A DNA stretch of 64,000 bases, taken from Paractinoplanes ovalisporus (GTDB lineage: Bacteria > Actinomycetota > Actinomycetes > Mycobacteriales > Micromonosporaceae). A program made the translations under genes and the position numbers. Position 1 is the stretch's first letter. Each line of letters opens with the position of its first letter. The DNA is taken from positions 62,001-126,000 of the forward strand of contig NZ_JAENHP010000004.1 in NCBI RefSeq assembly GCF_016834655.1, written 5' to 3'. Under the pieces are notes generated by a model. The model saw only the letters and a list, made by a program, of their open reading frames with translations. It did not search any database and had not been told where the DNA came from. Below are positions 39,027 through 48,049 of the stretch, one piece after another.

Positions 39027-39867
39027 GGAACCGCACCGTACTTCCGGGCCGAGCCTGCGCGAGCGGCGCGACGTCGTCGACCACCCCGATCACGGGGTAT
39101 CCGCCGGTGGTCGGATGGTCGGCCAGGAAGATCAGCGGCTGCCCGTCGGCCGGCACCTGGATCGCGCCCAGCACCACGCCCTCGGACGGCAGTTCGCCGG
39201 GAACGGCACGGCGAAGACCCGGCCCGCGAAGCCGGCAGCCGACCCGGTTGCTCATCGGGCTGACCTGGTACGGGTTCTCGAACAGCTCGTTCCCCGAGAA
39301 CCAGTCGTCACGCGGCCCAAGCCACACACCGAGCTCCAGCAGATCGGACAGGCCAGGATCGGACGGCGAATCGCCCGTTTCATCCCCCACAGCCAACCTC
39401 ATCCCGTCCACCAGCTTCGCCGGCCCCAACCCGGACAACGTGTCAGTAGACCGGCTACCCAACACGGGCAATACGTCGATACCGCCCGAAACAGCCACAT
39501 AGGACCGAACGCCGCGGGTAGCTCGCCCAATGTCGAGAACCGATCCAGCCGGCAAGTCGATCACGACCGGAGAGGCCGGAGAAGCCGGAGAAGCCGGGGA
39601 ACCCGGAGCAACAGGCCTCTTGTCGACCTTCACCACCGCACTCGCCCCGGTCACGGCGACCCGGGCCGCCACCTCGAAGCGCAGCGCACACCCCATCAGC
39701 GTGGTCTCGAGACCGGCCGCGCCGACCGGGTTCCCGACCAGGGTGTTCGCGCGACGCAGGGCCCGCGCGTCGAGAGCACCCGATCGGGGCACGCCGAGAT
39801 GCGCGTACGCGGGACGCCCTTGATCTTGGATAGTCGTCAGGGGACCGGCCCGAACCACGGTGATCAC
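39013..39867 (-). CDS. pxpC: 5-oxoprolinase subunit C (biotin-dependent carboxyltransferase family fold)
   Basis: 284 aa from GTG 39867. Motifs GPLTTIQDQGRPAYAHLGVP, SGALD and ADHPTTGGYPVIGVV are those of the KipA/PxpC (AHS2) family. A Ser/Pro/Ala-rich insert with near-repeats (GSPASPASPASP) is an oddity in the middle. It overlaps pxpB by 4 bp and pxpA by 14 bp, so all three are translationally coupled, and it should form the kinase part with PxpB. Confidence 0.93.
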   Translation of the reverse strand: MITVVRAGPLTTIQDQGRPAYAHLGVPRSGALDARALRRANTLVGNPVGAAGLETTLMGCALRFEVAARVAVTGASAVVKVDKRPVAPGSPASPASPASPVVIDLPAGSVLDIGRATRGVRSYVAVSGGIDVLPVLGSRSTDTLSGLGPAKLVDGMRLAVGDETGDSPSDPGLSDLLELGVWLGPRDDWFSGNELFENPYQVSPMSNRVGCRLRGPGLRRAVPGELPSEGVVLGAIQVPADGQPLIFLADHPTTGGYPVIGVVDDVAPLAQARPGSTVRFRALH

Positions 39868-40475
39868 GCGACCACCAGGCGGACCCGGGTGCCGGGGGTG
39901 AGGCGGGCCGGGGGCTCACGCCGTACGTCGAAAAGGGTCTCCGCCGTGCGACCCACCAGCCGCCACCCGCCCGGCGAGGCCGTGGGATAGATGCCGCAAT
40001 ATTCGCCCGCGAGGCCCACCGAACCGGCCGGCACGCGGGCCCGGGGAGCGTCGAGCCGGGGCACAGCGGCATCCTCGCCAAGGCCGCGCATGTAGGCGAA
40101 ACCGGGCGCGAACCCACAGAACGCGACGGTGAAATTTGTCTCGGCGAGCCGCTCCACCGCCCGCTCCGGGGTCATGTTCCATCGCTCGGCCACGTCATTG
40201 AGATCGTCGCCGTCGAACACAGTCGGAATCTCGACGAGCGACCCCTCTCGATGCCCGTCGACAGTCCTCATCGGAGCCGGCCAGGACTCGATCAACGCCG
40301 CCGTGCCCGGCTCCACGCCGTCGAGCAGCAGAGTTCGAGCGCCGGGAACGATGTCGATCACGCGCAGGTCACCGGCCTCGCGACGCCGGGACATCTCATC
40401 GCGCCAGGCTTCGACCTCGTCGCCGTCGCGACACTCGATCAGCAGCGCCGAGGCGCCGGCTCGTCTCAGCCTCAT
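39864..40475 (-). CDS. pxpB: 5-oxoprolinase subunit B (allophanate hydrolase subunit 1-like)
   Basis: 203 aa from ATG 40475. FCGFAPGFAYMRGL, PRARVPAGSVGLAGEYCGIYP and SPGGWRLVGRT are diagnostic for KipI/PxpB (AHS1). It pairs with PxpC to phosphorylate 5-oxoproline. First gene of the operon. The palindrome at 40515-40528 lies 39 bp upstream of its start, shared with the divergent trhA. Confidence 0.95.
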   Translation of the reverse strand: MRLRRAGASALLIECRDGDEVEAWRDEMSRRREAGDLRVIDIVPGARTLLLDGVEPGTAALIESWPAPMRTVDGHREGSLVEIPTVFDGDDLNDVAERWNMTPERAVERLAETNFTVAFCGFAPGFAYMRGLGEDAAVPRLDAPRARVPAGSVGLAGEYCGIYPTASPGGWRLVGRTAETLFDVRREPPARLTPGTRVRLVVA

Positions 40476-40514
40476 GGCGCCATCCTGCCAGTGCCGCAGG
40501 TCACCACCCGGGAA

Positions 40515-40528
40515 ATACTGACGGGTAA
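40515..40528. promoter_or_regulatory. TTAC-N6-GTAA-type operator between pxpB and trhA
   Basis: ATACTGACGGGTAA differs at one base from the reverse complement of the site upstream of the acyl-CoA dehydrogenase gene. It directly precedes TACGAT (40531-40536), a candidate -10 for trhA. Confidence 0.6.
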
Positions 40529-40553
40529 CTTACGATACCGTAACCTGAATCTC

Positions 40554-41231
40554 GTGACGACCTCCGCCCCGTTCCGGATGAAGCCGACCGACCTCGGCAA
40601 GCCGCGGCTGCGTGGCCGGCTTCATCAGTACGCGTTCTTCGTTGCGCTGGTCTGCGGCATCGTGCTCTGCTCGATCGCCCTCAGCCGGCCGGGTATCGAG
40701 CCCTTCCTGAGCGTCCTGATCTACAGCTTCACCGTGTGCGGGCTGTTCGGCATCAGTGCGCTCTACCACCGCCGGGTCTGGAGCGAACGTGGCTACCAGA
40801 TCATGCGCCGGGCGGATCACTCGATGATCTTCATCTTCATCGCCGGCACCTACACCCCGTTCTGCATCGAGCTGTTGTCGCCGGGCAAGGCGACGCTGAT
40901 GCTGAGCCTGATCTGGGGCGGCGCGCTCGGCGGCGTGGCGCTCAAGACGATCTGGCCGCACCTGCCCCGCTGGGCCGGTGCTCCCCTCTATCTGGCGCTG
41001 GGCTGGGGCGCGGTCGCGATCCTGCCCGACGTGCTGCACCGCGGTGGCGTCACCACCCTGGTGCTGCTGGCGGTGGGCGGCGTGATCTACAGCGTCGGCG
41101 CCGTCTTCTACGCGCTGCGCCGGCCGAACCCGTGGCCCGAGGTGTTCGGCCACCACGAGTTCTTCCACGCCTGCACGCTGGTGGCGGCGATCTGCCACCA
41201 CATCGCCATCTACTTCGCGCTCTACGCCTGA
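40554..41231 (+). CDS. trhA: hemolysin III / PAQR family membrane protein (TrhA)
   Basis: 225 aa from GTG 40554, about 18 nt after TACGAT and without a Shine-Dalgarno. Seven hydrophobic helices. Family marks are SALYHRRVW, RRADHSMIFIFIAGTYTPF (the Asp and His residues of the metal site) and the C-terminal HHEFFHACTLVAAICHH His cluster. PAQR proteins bind Zn2+ and act on membrane lipid metabolism; bacterial TrhA affects fatty-acid and membrane energy balance. It shares an upstream operator type with fatty-acid oxidation genes in this window. Confidence 0.93.
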   Translation: MTTSAPFRMKPTDLGKPRLRGRLHQYAFFVALVCGIVLCSIALSRPGIEPFLSVLIYSFTVCGLFGISALYHRRVWSERGYQIMRRADHSMIFIFIAGTYTPFCIELLSPGKATLMLSLIWGGALGGVALKTIWPHLPRWAGAPLYLALGWGAVAILPDVLHRGGVTTLVLLAVGGVIYSVGAVFYALRRPNPWPEVFGHHEFFHACTLVAAICHHIAIYFALYA

Positions 41232-41593
41232 ACGACAACCCCGGGGTTGTCGTACGCCGAACGGGCCGCCTGCACGTCGTCGATGTGCAGCTCGGCCCAC
41301 TTCTCGAGCGCGCCCACCAGGTCGAGCAGGCTGCGGCCGAGCTCGGTGAGCGTGTAGTCGACCCGGGGCGGCACCTCGGCATGCACCGTACGGAACAACA
41401 GCCCGTCCCGCTCCAGGCCGCGCAGGGTCTGGGTGAGCATCTTGGGGCTGACCCCTTCGATCTTGCGTTGCAGGGCCGTGTAGCGCTGGGGCCCGTCGGC
41501 GAGCATCACCACGACCAGGACGCTCCACGTGTCGCCGATCCGGTCGAGGATCTGCCGGCTGGGGCAATCTTTCGCGTACGCACTGACTTCCAC
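41222..41593 (-). CDS. HxlR family redox-type regulator
   Basis: 123 aa from GTG 41593. Winged helix (QILDRIGDTWSVLVVVML; GVSPKMLTQTLRGLERDGLLFRTV) with the N-terminal Cys10 in AKDCPSRQI. That cysteine position matches thiol-sensing HxlR proteins such as QorR, HypR and YodB. It is divergent from a QorB-type quinone reductase, the same pairing as ytfH/ytfG and qorR/qor2, so quinone- or thiol-responsive repression of that gene is likely. Its stop overlaps the trhA end by 10 bp. Confidence 0.92.
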   Translation of the reverse strand: MEVSAYAKDCPSRQILDRIGDTWSVLVVVMLADGPQRYTALQRKIEGVSPKMLTQTLRGLERDGLLFRTVHAEVPPRVDYTLTELGRSLLDLVGALEKWAELHIDDVQAARSAYDNPGVVVQA

Positions 41594-41613
41594 CTGGCTA
41601 CTATCCCTCGGGT

Positions 41614-41626
41614 AAGTACTGCACTT
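41614..41626. promoter_or_regulatory. candidate HxlR operator
   Basis: AAGT-N5-ACTT dyad (AAGTACTGCACTT) in the 120-bp space between the divergent regulator and quinone reductase genes. Confidence 0.35.
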
Positions 41627-41713
41627 CAAGGTGCCTTCTATCGATTGGGAAGTGATCTCTGACCAGCGGCGTTGGCCCATTTGGTTCAAGCATCAACTAC
41701 CAGGAGGACCGCA

Positions 41714-42553
41714 ATGAGCATCGTCGTGACGGGCGCCACCGGACACCTCGGCCGACTCGCCATCCAGTCGCTTCTCGCCAAGGGCGTCCCGGCCGCCGAG
41801 ATCGTCGGGCTGGGCCGCCAGGTCGACAAGATCGCCGACCTGGGCATCACCGTGAAGCAGGTCTCGTACGAGGATCCGGAGTCGCTGCGGGCCGCGTTCG
41901 AGGGCGCCGACAAGGTCCTGTTCATCTCCGGCAGCGAGGCCGGCGCCCGGCTCGCCCAGCACACCAACGTGGTCGCCGCCGCCCAGGCTGCCCAGGTGGG
42001 CCTGCTCGTCTACACCAGCATCGCGAAGGCCGACACGTCCGACCTCAAGCTGGCCGAGGAGCACCTGGCCACCGAGAAGCTGATCACCGAGTCCGGCCTG
42101 CCGTACGTCTTCCTGCGCAACAGCTGGTACCTCGAGAACTACAACGTGGCGCAGGGCCTAGAGCACGGGTTCGTCGGCGCCTCGGGCGAGGGCCGGATCA
42201 GCGCCGCCACCCGGGCCGACTTCGCCGAGGCGGCGGCCGCGGTGCTCACCTCCGACAACCAGGCCGGCAGGGTCTACGAGCTGGGCGGTCCGGGGTTCAC
42301 CATGGACGAGTTCGCCGCCGAGGTCGCGAAGCAGTCGGGCAAGCCGGTCACCTACACCGACCTCGGTGAGGACAAGTACCGCGAGATGCTGGTCGGCGTG
42401 GGGCTGCCCGAGGGGTTCGCGGCGATCCTGGCCGACTCCGACCGAGGTGCCGCCGCCGGCCAGCTCTTCGTACCGGCCGACGACCTCGAGTCGCTCCTCG
42501 GCCGCCCGGCGACGTCCCTGACGACGTACGTGGGAACCGCTCTCAAGTCTTGA
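41714..42553 (+). CDS. qorB: NAD(P)-binding quinone oxidoreductase, QorB/YtfG type
   Basis: 279 aa from ATG 41714 with AGGAGG seven bases upstream. The atypical SDR (NmrA-like) fold is shown by the nucleotide-binding loop VTGATGHLG and the later TSIAKADTSDLKLAEEH and LRNSWYLENY segments. YtfG reduces quinones with NADPH. The divergent HxlR regulator fixes the likely role: detoxification of quinone or electrophile stress. Confidence 0.92.
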   Translation: MSIVVTGATGHLGRLAIQSLLAKGVPAAEIVGLGRQVDKIADLGITVKQVSYEDPESLRAAFEGADKVLFISGSEAGARLAQHTNVVAAAQAAQVGLLVYTSIAKADTSDLKLAEEHLATEKLITESGLPYVFLRNSWYLENYNVAQGLEHGFVGASGEGRISAATRADFAEAAAAVLTSDNQAGRVYELGGPGFTMDEFAAEVAKQSGKPVTYTDLGEDKYREMLVGVGLPEGFAAILADSDRGAAAGQLFVPADDLESLLGRPATSLTTYVGTALKS

Positions 42554-42608
42554 AAAACGCGCGCGACGCCGGCGGCCGCCAGGGGGATGAGCGGCTACCG
42601 GCGTCGCG
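42553..42608 (-). terminator. terminator of the DUF6458 gene
   Basis: CGCGACGCCGG (42562-42572) pairs exactly with CCGGCGTCGCG (42598-42608); on the minus strand the stem is followed by CGCGTTTTTC. The loop is 25 nt. It lies just after the qorB stop on the other strand. Confidence 0.7.
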
Positions 42609-42622
42609 AGTTCTTGTGCGGA

Positions 42623-42922
42623 TTACTGGTAGGACGGCGGCGGGGGCGGCGGAACGTCCTCGCGGCGGGTCTCCCGGTATTCGCTGCGCACCTGCTGGTT
42701 CGGGTAGACCTGCTCGCCCGCGACCGGCGTGGCCGTCTGCCGCGTCACGACGGTGCGGCGGCGGCTGTTCCAGTACCAGAGCGTGATGATCAGGCCGACG
42801 AGGCCGGCCGCCATCAGGATCCACCCGATGATGTTGATGTCGATTCCACTGACGTTCGCGTTGACGGCGAACGCCAGGATCGCGCCCAACGCCAGCAGGA
42901 AGATGCTTCCGCCGATGCCCAT
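42623..42922 (-). CDS. DUF6458 family small membrane protein
   Basis: 99 aa from ATG 42922 with GGAGG seven bases upstream. Two membrane helices (IFLLALGAILAFAVNANV; INIIGWILMAAGLVGLIITLWY) with the conserved 'IDINIIGWILM' turn between them, then a basic and proline-rich cytosolic tail (VPPPPPPSYQ). The layout is typical of the actinobacterial DUF6458 family, whose function is unknown. Confidence 0.9.
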   Translation of the reverse strand: MGIGGSIFLLALGAILAFAVNANVSGIDINIIGWILMAAGLVGLIITLWYWNSRRRTVVTRQTATPVAGEQVYPNQQVRSEYRETRREDVPPPPPPSYQ

Positions 42923-43011
42923 CGCGGGCCTCCCTTGATCCTCACCGTGGTCAATGCGTCGCTGAGGGGTTTACCCACCCGCTCTCGTCCTCAATCAGGC
43001 AAGCTGGACAC

Positions 43012-43530
43012 ATGACCGTCAGGACGCTCGTGATCCTCCGCCACGCCAAGGCCGAAACCCCCGATGAGAGCCCCGATTTCGACCGCCGGCTGACCACCCG
43101 GGGGGAAACCGACGCGGACGCGGCCGGCGCCTGGCTCGCCGACGAGCGGCTCTATCCCGACCTGGTGCTCTGCTCGGCGGCGGCACGCACCCGCCAGACC
43201 TGGCAGGGCGTCTCGATCGCGCTGGCCCAGGTCCGGCCGGGCAGCGCCGCGCCCGAGGTGCGCTACGAGAAGGGCCTCTACTACGGCGGGCCGACGGAGG
43301 TCTTCGACCTGATGCGCAAGGTGCCCGACACCGTTCGTACGGTCCTGGTGGTCGGCCACAACCCGACGGTGTCCGAGGTGTCCACTCTGCTCATTCCCGA
43401 CGACCAGTACGACGGCATCGACGTGGTCATGAAGACGTCGGGTCTCGCCGTGCACCGGGCCGAGGGTTCCTGGTCGGGCACCGAGCCGCGGTCGATGCGG
43501 CTGCTGGAGAGGCACACGGCCCGCGGCTGA
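43012..43530 (+). CDS. SixA-type phosphohistidine phosphatase
   Basis: 172 aa. Histidine phosphatase superfamily: catalytic RHAKAE at residues 10-15, a CSAAARTRQTW arginine segment and GHNP near residue 120. The short length and missing second helical insertion point to the SixA branch, which dephosphorylates phosphohistidines on phosphotransfer proteins; the partner is unknown. Monocistronic, with a terminator 10 bp downstream. Confidence 0.92.
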   Translation: MTVRTLVILRHAKAETPDESPDFDRRLTTRGETDADAAGAWLADERLYPDLVLCSAAARTRQTWQGVSIALAQVRPGSAAPEVRYEKGLYYGGPTEVFDLMRKVPDTVRTVLVVGHNPTVSEVSTLLIPDDQYDGIDVVMKTSGLAVHRAEGSWSGTEPRSMRLLERHTARG

Positions 43531-43540
43531 GAACGACGAA

Positions 43541-43568
43541 GGCCGGCGGACATCATTGTCCGCCGGCC
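43541..43568 (+). terminator. terminator hairpin
   Basis: GGCCGGCGGACA and its complement form a 12-bp perfect stem with a TCAT loop between convergent genes; TTTT follows 8 nt later. Confidence 0.8.
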
Positions 43569-43640
43569 TCTGCCGTTTTCAGGAGAGTGGGCAATGCCCG
43601 GTAACGGCGCGGAAGTGGGGCGACCGCCGCGCCGAGATCT

Positions 43641-45497
43641 TTAGAAGGCGTCCTCGGAGATGTCCATGAGGTCGAGCGTGGTGTTCTCGATGATGCGGCG
43701 GTCGGAACCGACCCGGGGCAGAACCTCGCGGACGAAGAAGCGGGCCGCCGCGACCTTGCCCTCATAGAAGTTCTTGTCGGCCGGCGAGAGGTCGCCGCCG
43801 AGCGCCTTGAGGGCGACCTCGGCCTGACGCAGCAGCAGCCAGGCGAGCACCACGTCGCCGAGTGCGAGCAGCACGCGCCGCGAGCTCAGGCCCACCTTGT
43901 ACAGCTCGCGGGTCTCGCCGCCCTGCACCGCGCCGAGCCAGCCCATGGCCGCGCCGAGGATCTGCTGCATCTCGCCCAGCGCCTTGCCCAGCCCGAGCCG
44001 CTCGACCTTGAGCTGACCGTTGCCGGCCTCGCTCTCGACGAACGCCTGCATCTCGGTGGCCAGCGTGGCCAGCGCGACGCCCTGGTCCTTGACGATCTTG
44101 CGGAAGATCAGGTCGAGGCTCTGGATCGCGGTCGTGCCCTCGTACAGGGTGTCGATCTTCGCGTCGCGCACGTACTGCTCGAGCGGGTAGTCCTGCAGGA
44201 AGCCGGATCCACCGAAGGTCTGCAGCGACTCGTGACCGAGCAGTTCGTACGCCCGCTCGGAGCCCACGCCCTTGACCAGCGGGAGCAGCAGGTCGTTGAC
44301 CTTGCTGGCGGCCTTGGCGGCCTCGGCGTCCCCGGCCGCCTGGGCGATCGCGACCTTGTCCTGCCAGGTCGCCGTGTAGATGACCAGGGCGCGCAGGGCC
44401 TCCGAGTACGCCTTCTGGAGCATCAGAGAACGGCGTACGTCGGGGTGGTGGCTGATCGTGACGCGCGGGGCGGCCTTGTCGTCGTTCTGCACGAGGTCGG
44501 CGCCCTGCACGCGGTTCTTGGCGTACTCGAGGGCGTTGAGGTAACCCGTCGACAGGGTCGCGATCGCCTTCGTGCCGACCATCATGCGGGCGTACTCAAT
44601 GATCATGAACATCTGGCGGATGCCCTGGTGCTTGTCGCCGAGCAGCCACCCCTTGGCCGGCGTGCCGTGCTCGCCGAAGGTCAGCTCGCAGGTGTTCGAG
44701 ACCTTGAGGCCCATCTTGTGCTCGATGTTGGTGGCGTAGACGCCGTTGCGCTCGCCGAGCTCGCCGGTCTCGGCGTCGAAGTGGTACTTCGGCACGATGA
44801 ACAGCGACAGGCCCTTGGTGCCGGGGCCGCCCACGCCCTCGACGCCGACCGGGCGCGCGAGGACGTAGTGGATGATGTTGTCGGTCAGGTCGTGCTCACC
44901 CGAGGTGATGAAGCGCTTGACGCCCTCGATGTGCCACGAGCCGTCGGGCTGCGGGATCGCGCGGGCGCGGCCGGCGCCGACGTCGGAACCGGCGTCCGGC
45001 TCGGTCAGCACCATCGTGGAGCCCCACAGCTTCTCGACGAAGAGCTTGGCCCACTTCTTCTGCTCCTCGGTGCCCTCGGCGTCGACGACGGACGCGAACG
45101 AGGGGCCGGAGGAGTACATCCAGACGGGAGCGTTGGCGCCGAGCACGTTCTCGGCCAGACCCCACCAGAACGCGCGCGGGGCGAGCGTGCCGCCGAGCGA
45201 GGCCGGCAGGTCGAGGCGCCAGAACTCGCTGGCCATCCACTGCTCGAACGACTTCTTGAACGACTCCGGCAGCGGAGCGGTGTGAGTCGCGGGGTCGAAG
45301 ACCGGCGGATTGCGGTCGGCCTCGACATAACTGGCGGCCAGATCCTCGGTGGCGAGGCGGTTGACCTCGGTCAGCACATCGCGTGCGGTGTCCGCATCAA
45401 TGTCGGAGTACGGCGCCTGACCGAACGCCTTGTCAGCCCCGAAGACCTCGAACAGATTGAACTGGAGGTCCCGAAGGTTGCTCTTGTAGTGAGTCAT
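43641..45497 (-). CDS. acyl-CoA dehydrogenase, FadE5-like
   Basis: 618 aa, the longer type (N-terminal extra helix and C-terminal acyl-CoA dehydrogenase-like extension) seen in mycobacterial FadE5. Key motifs: [15 protein letters not shown] for FAD/substrate contacts, IKRFITSG-like ([11 protein letters not shown]), NIEHKMGLK, and the catalytic Glu in [12 protein letters not shown]. It oxidises acyl-CoA and passes electrons to ETF. Two TTAC-N6-GTAA-type palindromes lie upstream; the same motif precedes the EtfD-like reductase gene at 59.4 kb, which would accept those electrons. ATG start without a strong ribosome binding site. Confidence 0.95.
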   Translation of the reverse strand: MTHYKSNLRDLQFNLFEVFGADKAFGQAPYSDIDADTARDVLTEVNRLATEDLAASYVEADRNPPVFDPATHTAPLPESFKKSFEQWMASEFWRLDLPASLGGTLAPRAFWWGLAENVLGANAPVWMYSSGPSFASVVDAEGTEEQKKWAKLFVEKLWGSTMVLTEPDAGSDVGAGRARAIPQPDGSWHIEGVKRFITSGEHDLTDNIIHYVLARPVGVEGVGGPGTKGLSLFIVPKYHFDAETGELGERNGVYATNIEHKMGLKVSNTCELTFGEHGTPAKGWLLGDKHQGIRQMFMIIEYARMMVGTKAIATLSTGYLNALEYAKNRVQGADLVQNDDKAAPRVTISHHPDVRRSLMLQKAYSEALRALVIYTATWQDKVAIAQAAGDAEAAKAASKVNDLLLPLVKGVGSERAYELLGHESLQTFGGSGFLQDYPLEQYVRDAKIDTLYEGTTAIQSLDLIFRKIVKDQGVALATLATEMQAFVESEAGNGQLKVERLGLGKALGEMQQILGAAMGWLGAVQGGETRELYKVGLSSRRVLLALGDVVLAWLLLRQAEVALKALGGDLSPADKNFYEGKVAAARFFVREVLPRVGSDRRIIENTTLDLMDISEDAF

Positions 45498-45535
45498 GGT
45501 GCTTGGCCCCGCTCTCCGAACGCCACCGGTCTGGA

Positions 45536-45575
45536 GTTACCCGTCAGTAACACCCACTGTATTACCGATCGGTAG
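45536..45575 (-). promoter_or_regulatory. two TetR-type operators upstream of the acyl-CoA dehydrogenase
   Basis: GTTAC-N6-GTAAC (45536-45551, core TTACCCGTCAGTAA) and TTACCGATCGGTAG (45562-45575, containing the perfect palindrome TACCGATCGGTA). Centres are 25 bp apart; the first core ends 39 bp from the start codon. Confidence 0.65.
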
Positions 45576-45794
45576 GGGCCGACAAGCCGCGAGTTGTTTC
45601 GTGACCAACCACCCTGTTGCGGGGGTGTGTCCGCCGGTTCGCACATCAAACGCCTCCGATCGGGTGGCTAGCAGGATGGCCGTTCGGCTATTTGCCGACT
45701 CCCATGCGCCCCTCACGTATCGGCGCGCCATGCGGCTCGTTGCTCCGGATAGAACGAAGCTTTCGTCTTCGCCAGCCGCCAAAGGGGGCGCGCC
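45576..45794. other. spacer before the 67-aa gene
   Basis: About 220 bp with no recognised gene or motif beyond a GGGGG ribosome-binding-like run at its right edge. Confidence 0.4.
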
Positions 45795-45998
45795 ATGTTC
45801 GCCACGATCAAGAGCCTCATTCCGGAGCCCCGCCAGGCGGACCAGCCACGCCACTACATCGGGCGCCATCGCCGGCCCGAACCGGTGCCGGCCCCGGTCT
45901 CGCCTGCTCCGATCGTCACCGCACCGACCGAACCGGGCGAAACGTCGCCGGTGCCGGCCTCCGCGCCGGAAGAGAAGACGAAGGAGATCGCCGCCTAG
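45795..45998 (+). CDS. small Pro/Glu-rich hypothetical protein
   Basis: 67 aa from ATG 45795, with GGGGG seven bases upstream. MFATIKSLIPEPRQADQPRHY is followed by a basic turn (IGRHRRPEPV) and a disordered Pro/Ala/Glu tail ending EEKTKEIAA. Its TAG stop shares the palindrome CTAG with the stop of the convergent phosphatase gene. No family recognised; short length keeps confidence moderate. Confidence 0.5.
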   Translation: MFATIKSLIPEPRQADQPRHYIGRHRRPEPVPAPVSPAPIVTAPTEPGETSPVPASAPEEKTKEIAA

Positions 45999-47122
45999 CT
46001 TCCGGCGGCGCCGACTTCCCAGCTCGGAATCGGTACTGTCGCGCCGTCATCCGGGCCGGCGTATTCCAGCAGCACCAGCGCGATGTCGTCCTCGAGGCGG
46101 CCGTGCACCCAGTCGACGAGGGCGGTCTCGAGCGAGGCCAGCCCGTCACCCACCGTGCCGTGGCCGAGCAGCCGCCAGGCCCGGTCGGCGGTCGGAAAGA
46201 ACTCACCCTCGCGCCTGGCCTCGCCCAGGCCGTCGGTGAACAGCAGCAGCCGGTCGCCCGGTTCGAGCCGTTCGACGCGCGGCTTCACCTCGGGCATGAA
46301 GCCCAGCGGGGGCGCGGGCGCCGGCGGTTCCAGCGGAATGACCTGACCCCGGCGCAGCAGCAGCGGCGCCGGATGTCCACAGTTGACGATGGTCAGCGTG
46401 CCGCCGCGCTCCTCGACCAGGGCGGCGGTCACGAAGTCTTCGTCGCCGACGCTGCGGGCCACGGCCCGGTCCAGGTCGGCCACCATCGCCTTGAGGTCGG
46501 CCCGCTCATAGGCGACGTGCCGGTAGGAGCCCAGCACGATGCTCGCCAGCCGGACGGCGTCCAGTCCCTTGCCGCGGACGTCACCGATGATGATCCGGAC
46601 GCCGTACGGGGTGTCGAGCGCTTCGTAGAGATCACCGCCGATGTCGGCGGCGGCCGTCGCCGAGATGTAGCGGCCCGCGACCGCGAGCGCCCCCACCTGC
46701 GGACCGACCGGACGCAGCACCGCCTGCTGGGCGACCGCGGCCAGCCGTTGCAACTCGGCGATCTTGTCGGCCTGGCGTTGCCGGATCGTCGCCACGGCCG
46801 CGGCGATGCCGGTCGCGAGCAGGATGCCGAGGATGTTGACCGTGCCGGCCACGGTGAGTTCGGTGGCCGCGCCGACGAAGACCATGCCGACGATCGTGGC
46901 CACCACGCCGACCACGATCACCGTCTGCCAGAAGGCGAAGACCGCGGCCAGGAACGGGACGGCGGCGAACAGCCCCACGAAGTCGGCGTCGCGGCCGTCC
47001 GCGAGCTCCACGGCGGACACGACGACGAGCAGCACAATGGCCGCGCCGAGTCCGGCGCGGGATCCTGAACTCAGCGGGCGGCGGCCCGGCGGCAGATTAG
47101 GCATGGCTACGCGGAACAGCAT
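45995..47122 (-). CDS. PP2C (SpoIIE/RsbU)-type serine phosphatase with membrane N-terminus
   Basis: 375 aa from ATG 47122, or 369 aa from ATG 47104; neither has a clear ribosome binding site. About four hydrophobic helices span residues 20-110. A short coiled helix (RQRQADKIAELQRLAAVAQQAVL) leads to the phosphatase domain with DIGGDLYE, GDVRGKGLDA, NCGHPAPLLL, LLLFTDGLGEAR and EDDIALVLLEY, so the metal-binding aspartates are intact. Such enzymes usually dephosphorylate anti-sigma-factor antagonists; no partner is encoded nearby. Confidence 0.93.
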   Translation of the reverse strand: MLFRVAMPNLPPGRRPLSSGSRAGLGAAIVLLVVVSAVELADGRDADFVGLFAAVPFLAAVFAFWQTVIVVGVVATIVGMVFVGAATELTVAGTVNILGILLATGIAAAVATIRQRQADKIAELQRLAAVAQQAVLRPVGPQVGALAVAGRYISATAAADIGGDLYEALDTPYGVRIIIGDVRGKGLDAVRLASIVLGSYRHVAYERADLKAMVADLDRAVARSVGDEDFVTAALVEERGGTLTIVNCGHPAPLLLRRGQVIPLEPPAPAPPLGFMPEVKPRVERLEPGDRLLLFTDGLGEARREGEFFPTADRAWRLLGHGTVGDGLASLETALVDWVHGRLEDDIALVLLEYAGPDDGATVPIPSWEVGAAGS

Positions 47123-47222
47123 GCCTGATCGAGGCGACCGACTGCACTAACTTGACCCGTAGTCTGAGCGGGTTCTGACCGGGCGGCCGAGCGGAACCGT
47201 CGTGCAGTGACAGGATGTCCGC

Positions 47223-47759
47223 GTGACAACCGATCTGCGTGATCATCTGAGGGCGGAGTTCCGCTGGACGGATCCCGGCGAGGGTTACCTCGTCAGCGAC
47301 CGCTCCGGATGGTGGCGTTCCCCGGCGATCCTGGCCGGGCTGGGCGACGGCCTGGCCGATCTCTTCCGCGCCGAGCGGCCCACGGTCGTGGTCTCTCCCG
47401 AGGTCACCGGTTTCCTGGTCGGTCCGCTCGTTGCGCGCGCCCTCGGGGTCGGTTTCGTCGAGGCTTACCGCGCCGGCGCCCGGCTGCCGATCGCCGAGCC
47501 GATGATCTGGGCCGAGGTGCCCGCCGATCACCGCGGCAAGAAGCAGCAATTGGGCGTACGCAGTCAGTTGGTGACCGAGAACGACCGGGTGCTCGTGGTG
47601 GACGACTGGGCGGCCACGGGCGCGCAGGCCCGGGCACTGCGCTCGCTGTTCGGCCGCACCTACATCGGCACCGCGGTGATCGTCGACGAGTGCGCGCCCG
47701 AGGTGGCCCGCGAGCTCACCCTGCGGGGCCTGCTCACGGGCGACGACATCGAGCCCTAG
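47223..47759 (+). CDS. phosphoribosyltransferase family protein
   Basis: 178 aa from GTG 47223 with AGGA upstream. The PRPP-binding loop reads RVLVVDDWAATGAQ, and VVSPEVTGFLVGPLVARALG is the usual first strand-loop of the type I PRTase fold. Related to adenine phosphoribosyltransferases and ComF-like proteins, but the nucleobase pocket does not identify the substrate. It abuts the convergent YciI gene with no gap. Confidence 0.85.
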   Translation: MTTDLRDHLRAEFRWTDPGEGYLVSDRSGWWRSPAILAGLGDGLADLFRAERPTVVVSPEVTGFLVGPLVARALGVGFVEAYRAGARLPIAEPMIWAEVPADHRGKKQQLGVRSQLVTENDRVLVVDDWAATGAQARALRSLFGRTYIGTAVIVDECAPEVARELTLRGLLTGDDIEP

Positions 47760-48044
47760 TCACGGCTTCGGATAGTCCTTCAGCGCGCCCCGGGTCGGGA
47801 TCCAGCCGGTCGCCGTGTATTCGGCAACACCGCGCAGCACGTACGGGTCCTGGGCGATGAGCTCGAGGGCGCGCGCTTCCTCGTCGACGTTGAGCACCAC
47901 GACCCCACCGTTCGGCGGGTCCTGCCGGCCGGCCGTAACGACCAGGTTCCGCGCCTCCAGACCCTCCAGAAAGGCCAGATGGGCGTCGCGTACCTCGTCG
48001 ACCTGAGTGAGCGGCACAACGTACTTCGAAATCATCAGATACAC
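47760..48044 (-). CDS. YciI family protein
   Basis: 94 aa from GTG 48044, chosen because TACGAT lies 7 nt upstream on the minus strand (leaderless geometry); ATG 48035 is an alternative. YVVPLTQVDEVRDAHLAFLEGLEARNLVV and DPPNGGVVVLNVDEE match the ferredoxin-like YCII fold, with the conserved His in 'DAHLAFL' and Asp in 'QDPYV'. Function of the family is poorly defined. Divergent from the F420 oxidoreductase gene through a shared palindromic promoter. Confidence 0.88.
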   Translation of the reverse strand: MYLMISKYVVPLTQVDEVRDAHLAFLEGLEARNLVVTAGRQDPPNGGVVVLNVDEEARALELIAQDPYVLRGVAEYTATGWIPTRGALKDYPKP

Positions 48045-48049
48045 GACCC

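Noticed and set aside
40515..40528. Operator assigned to pxpBCA only
   Set aside because: Distance to pxpB (39 bp) fits, but the motif orientation and the adjacent -10 fit trhA better; kept as shared with preference for trhA.
45562..45575. Rho-independent terminator
   Set aside because: The perfect palindrome is short, lacks a T-tract and sits upstream of a gene; an operator fits better.
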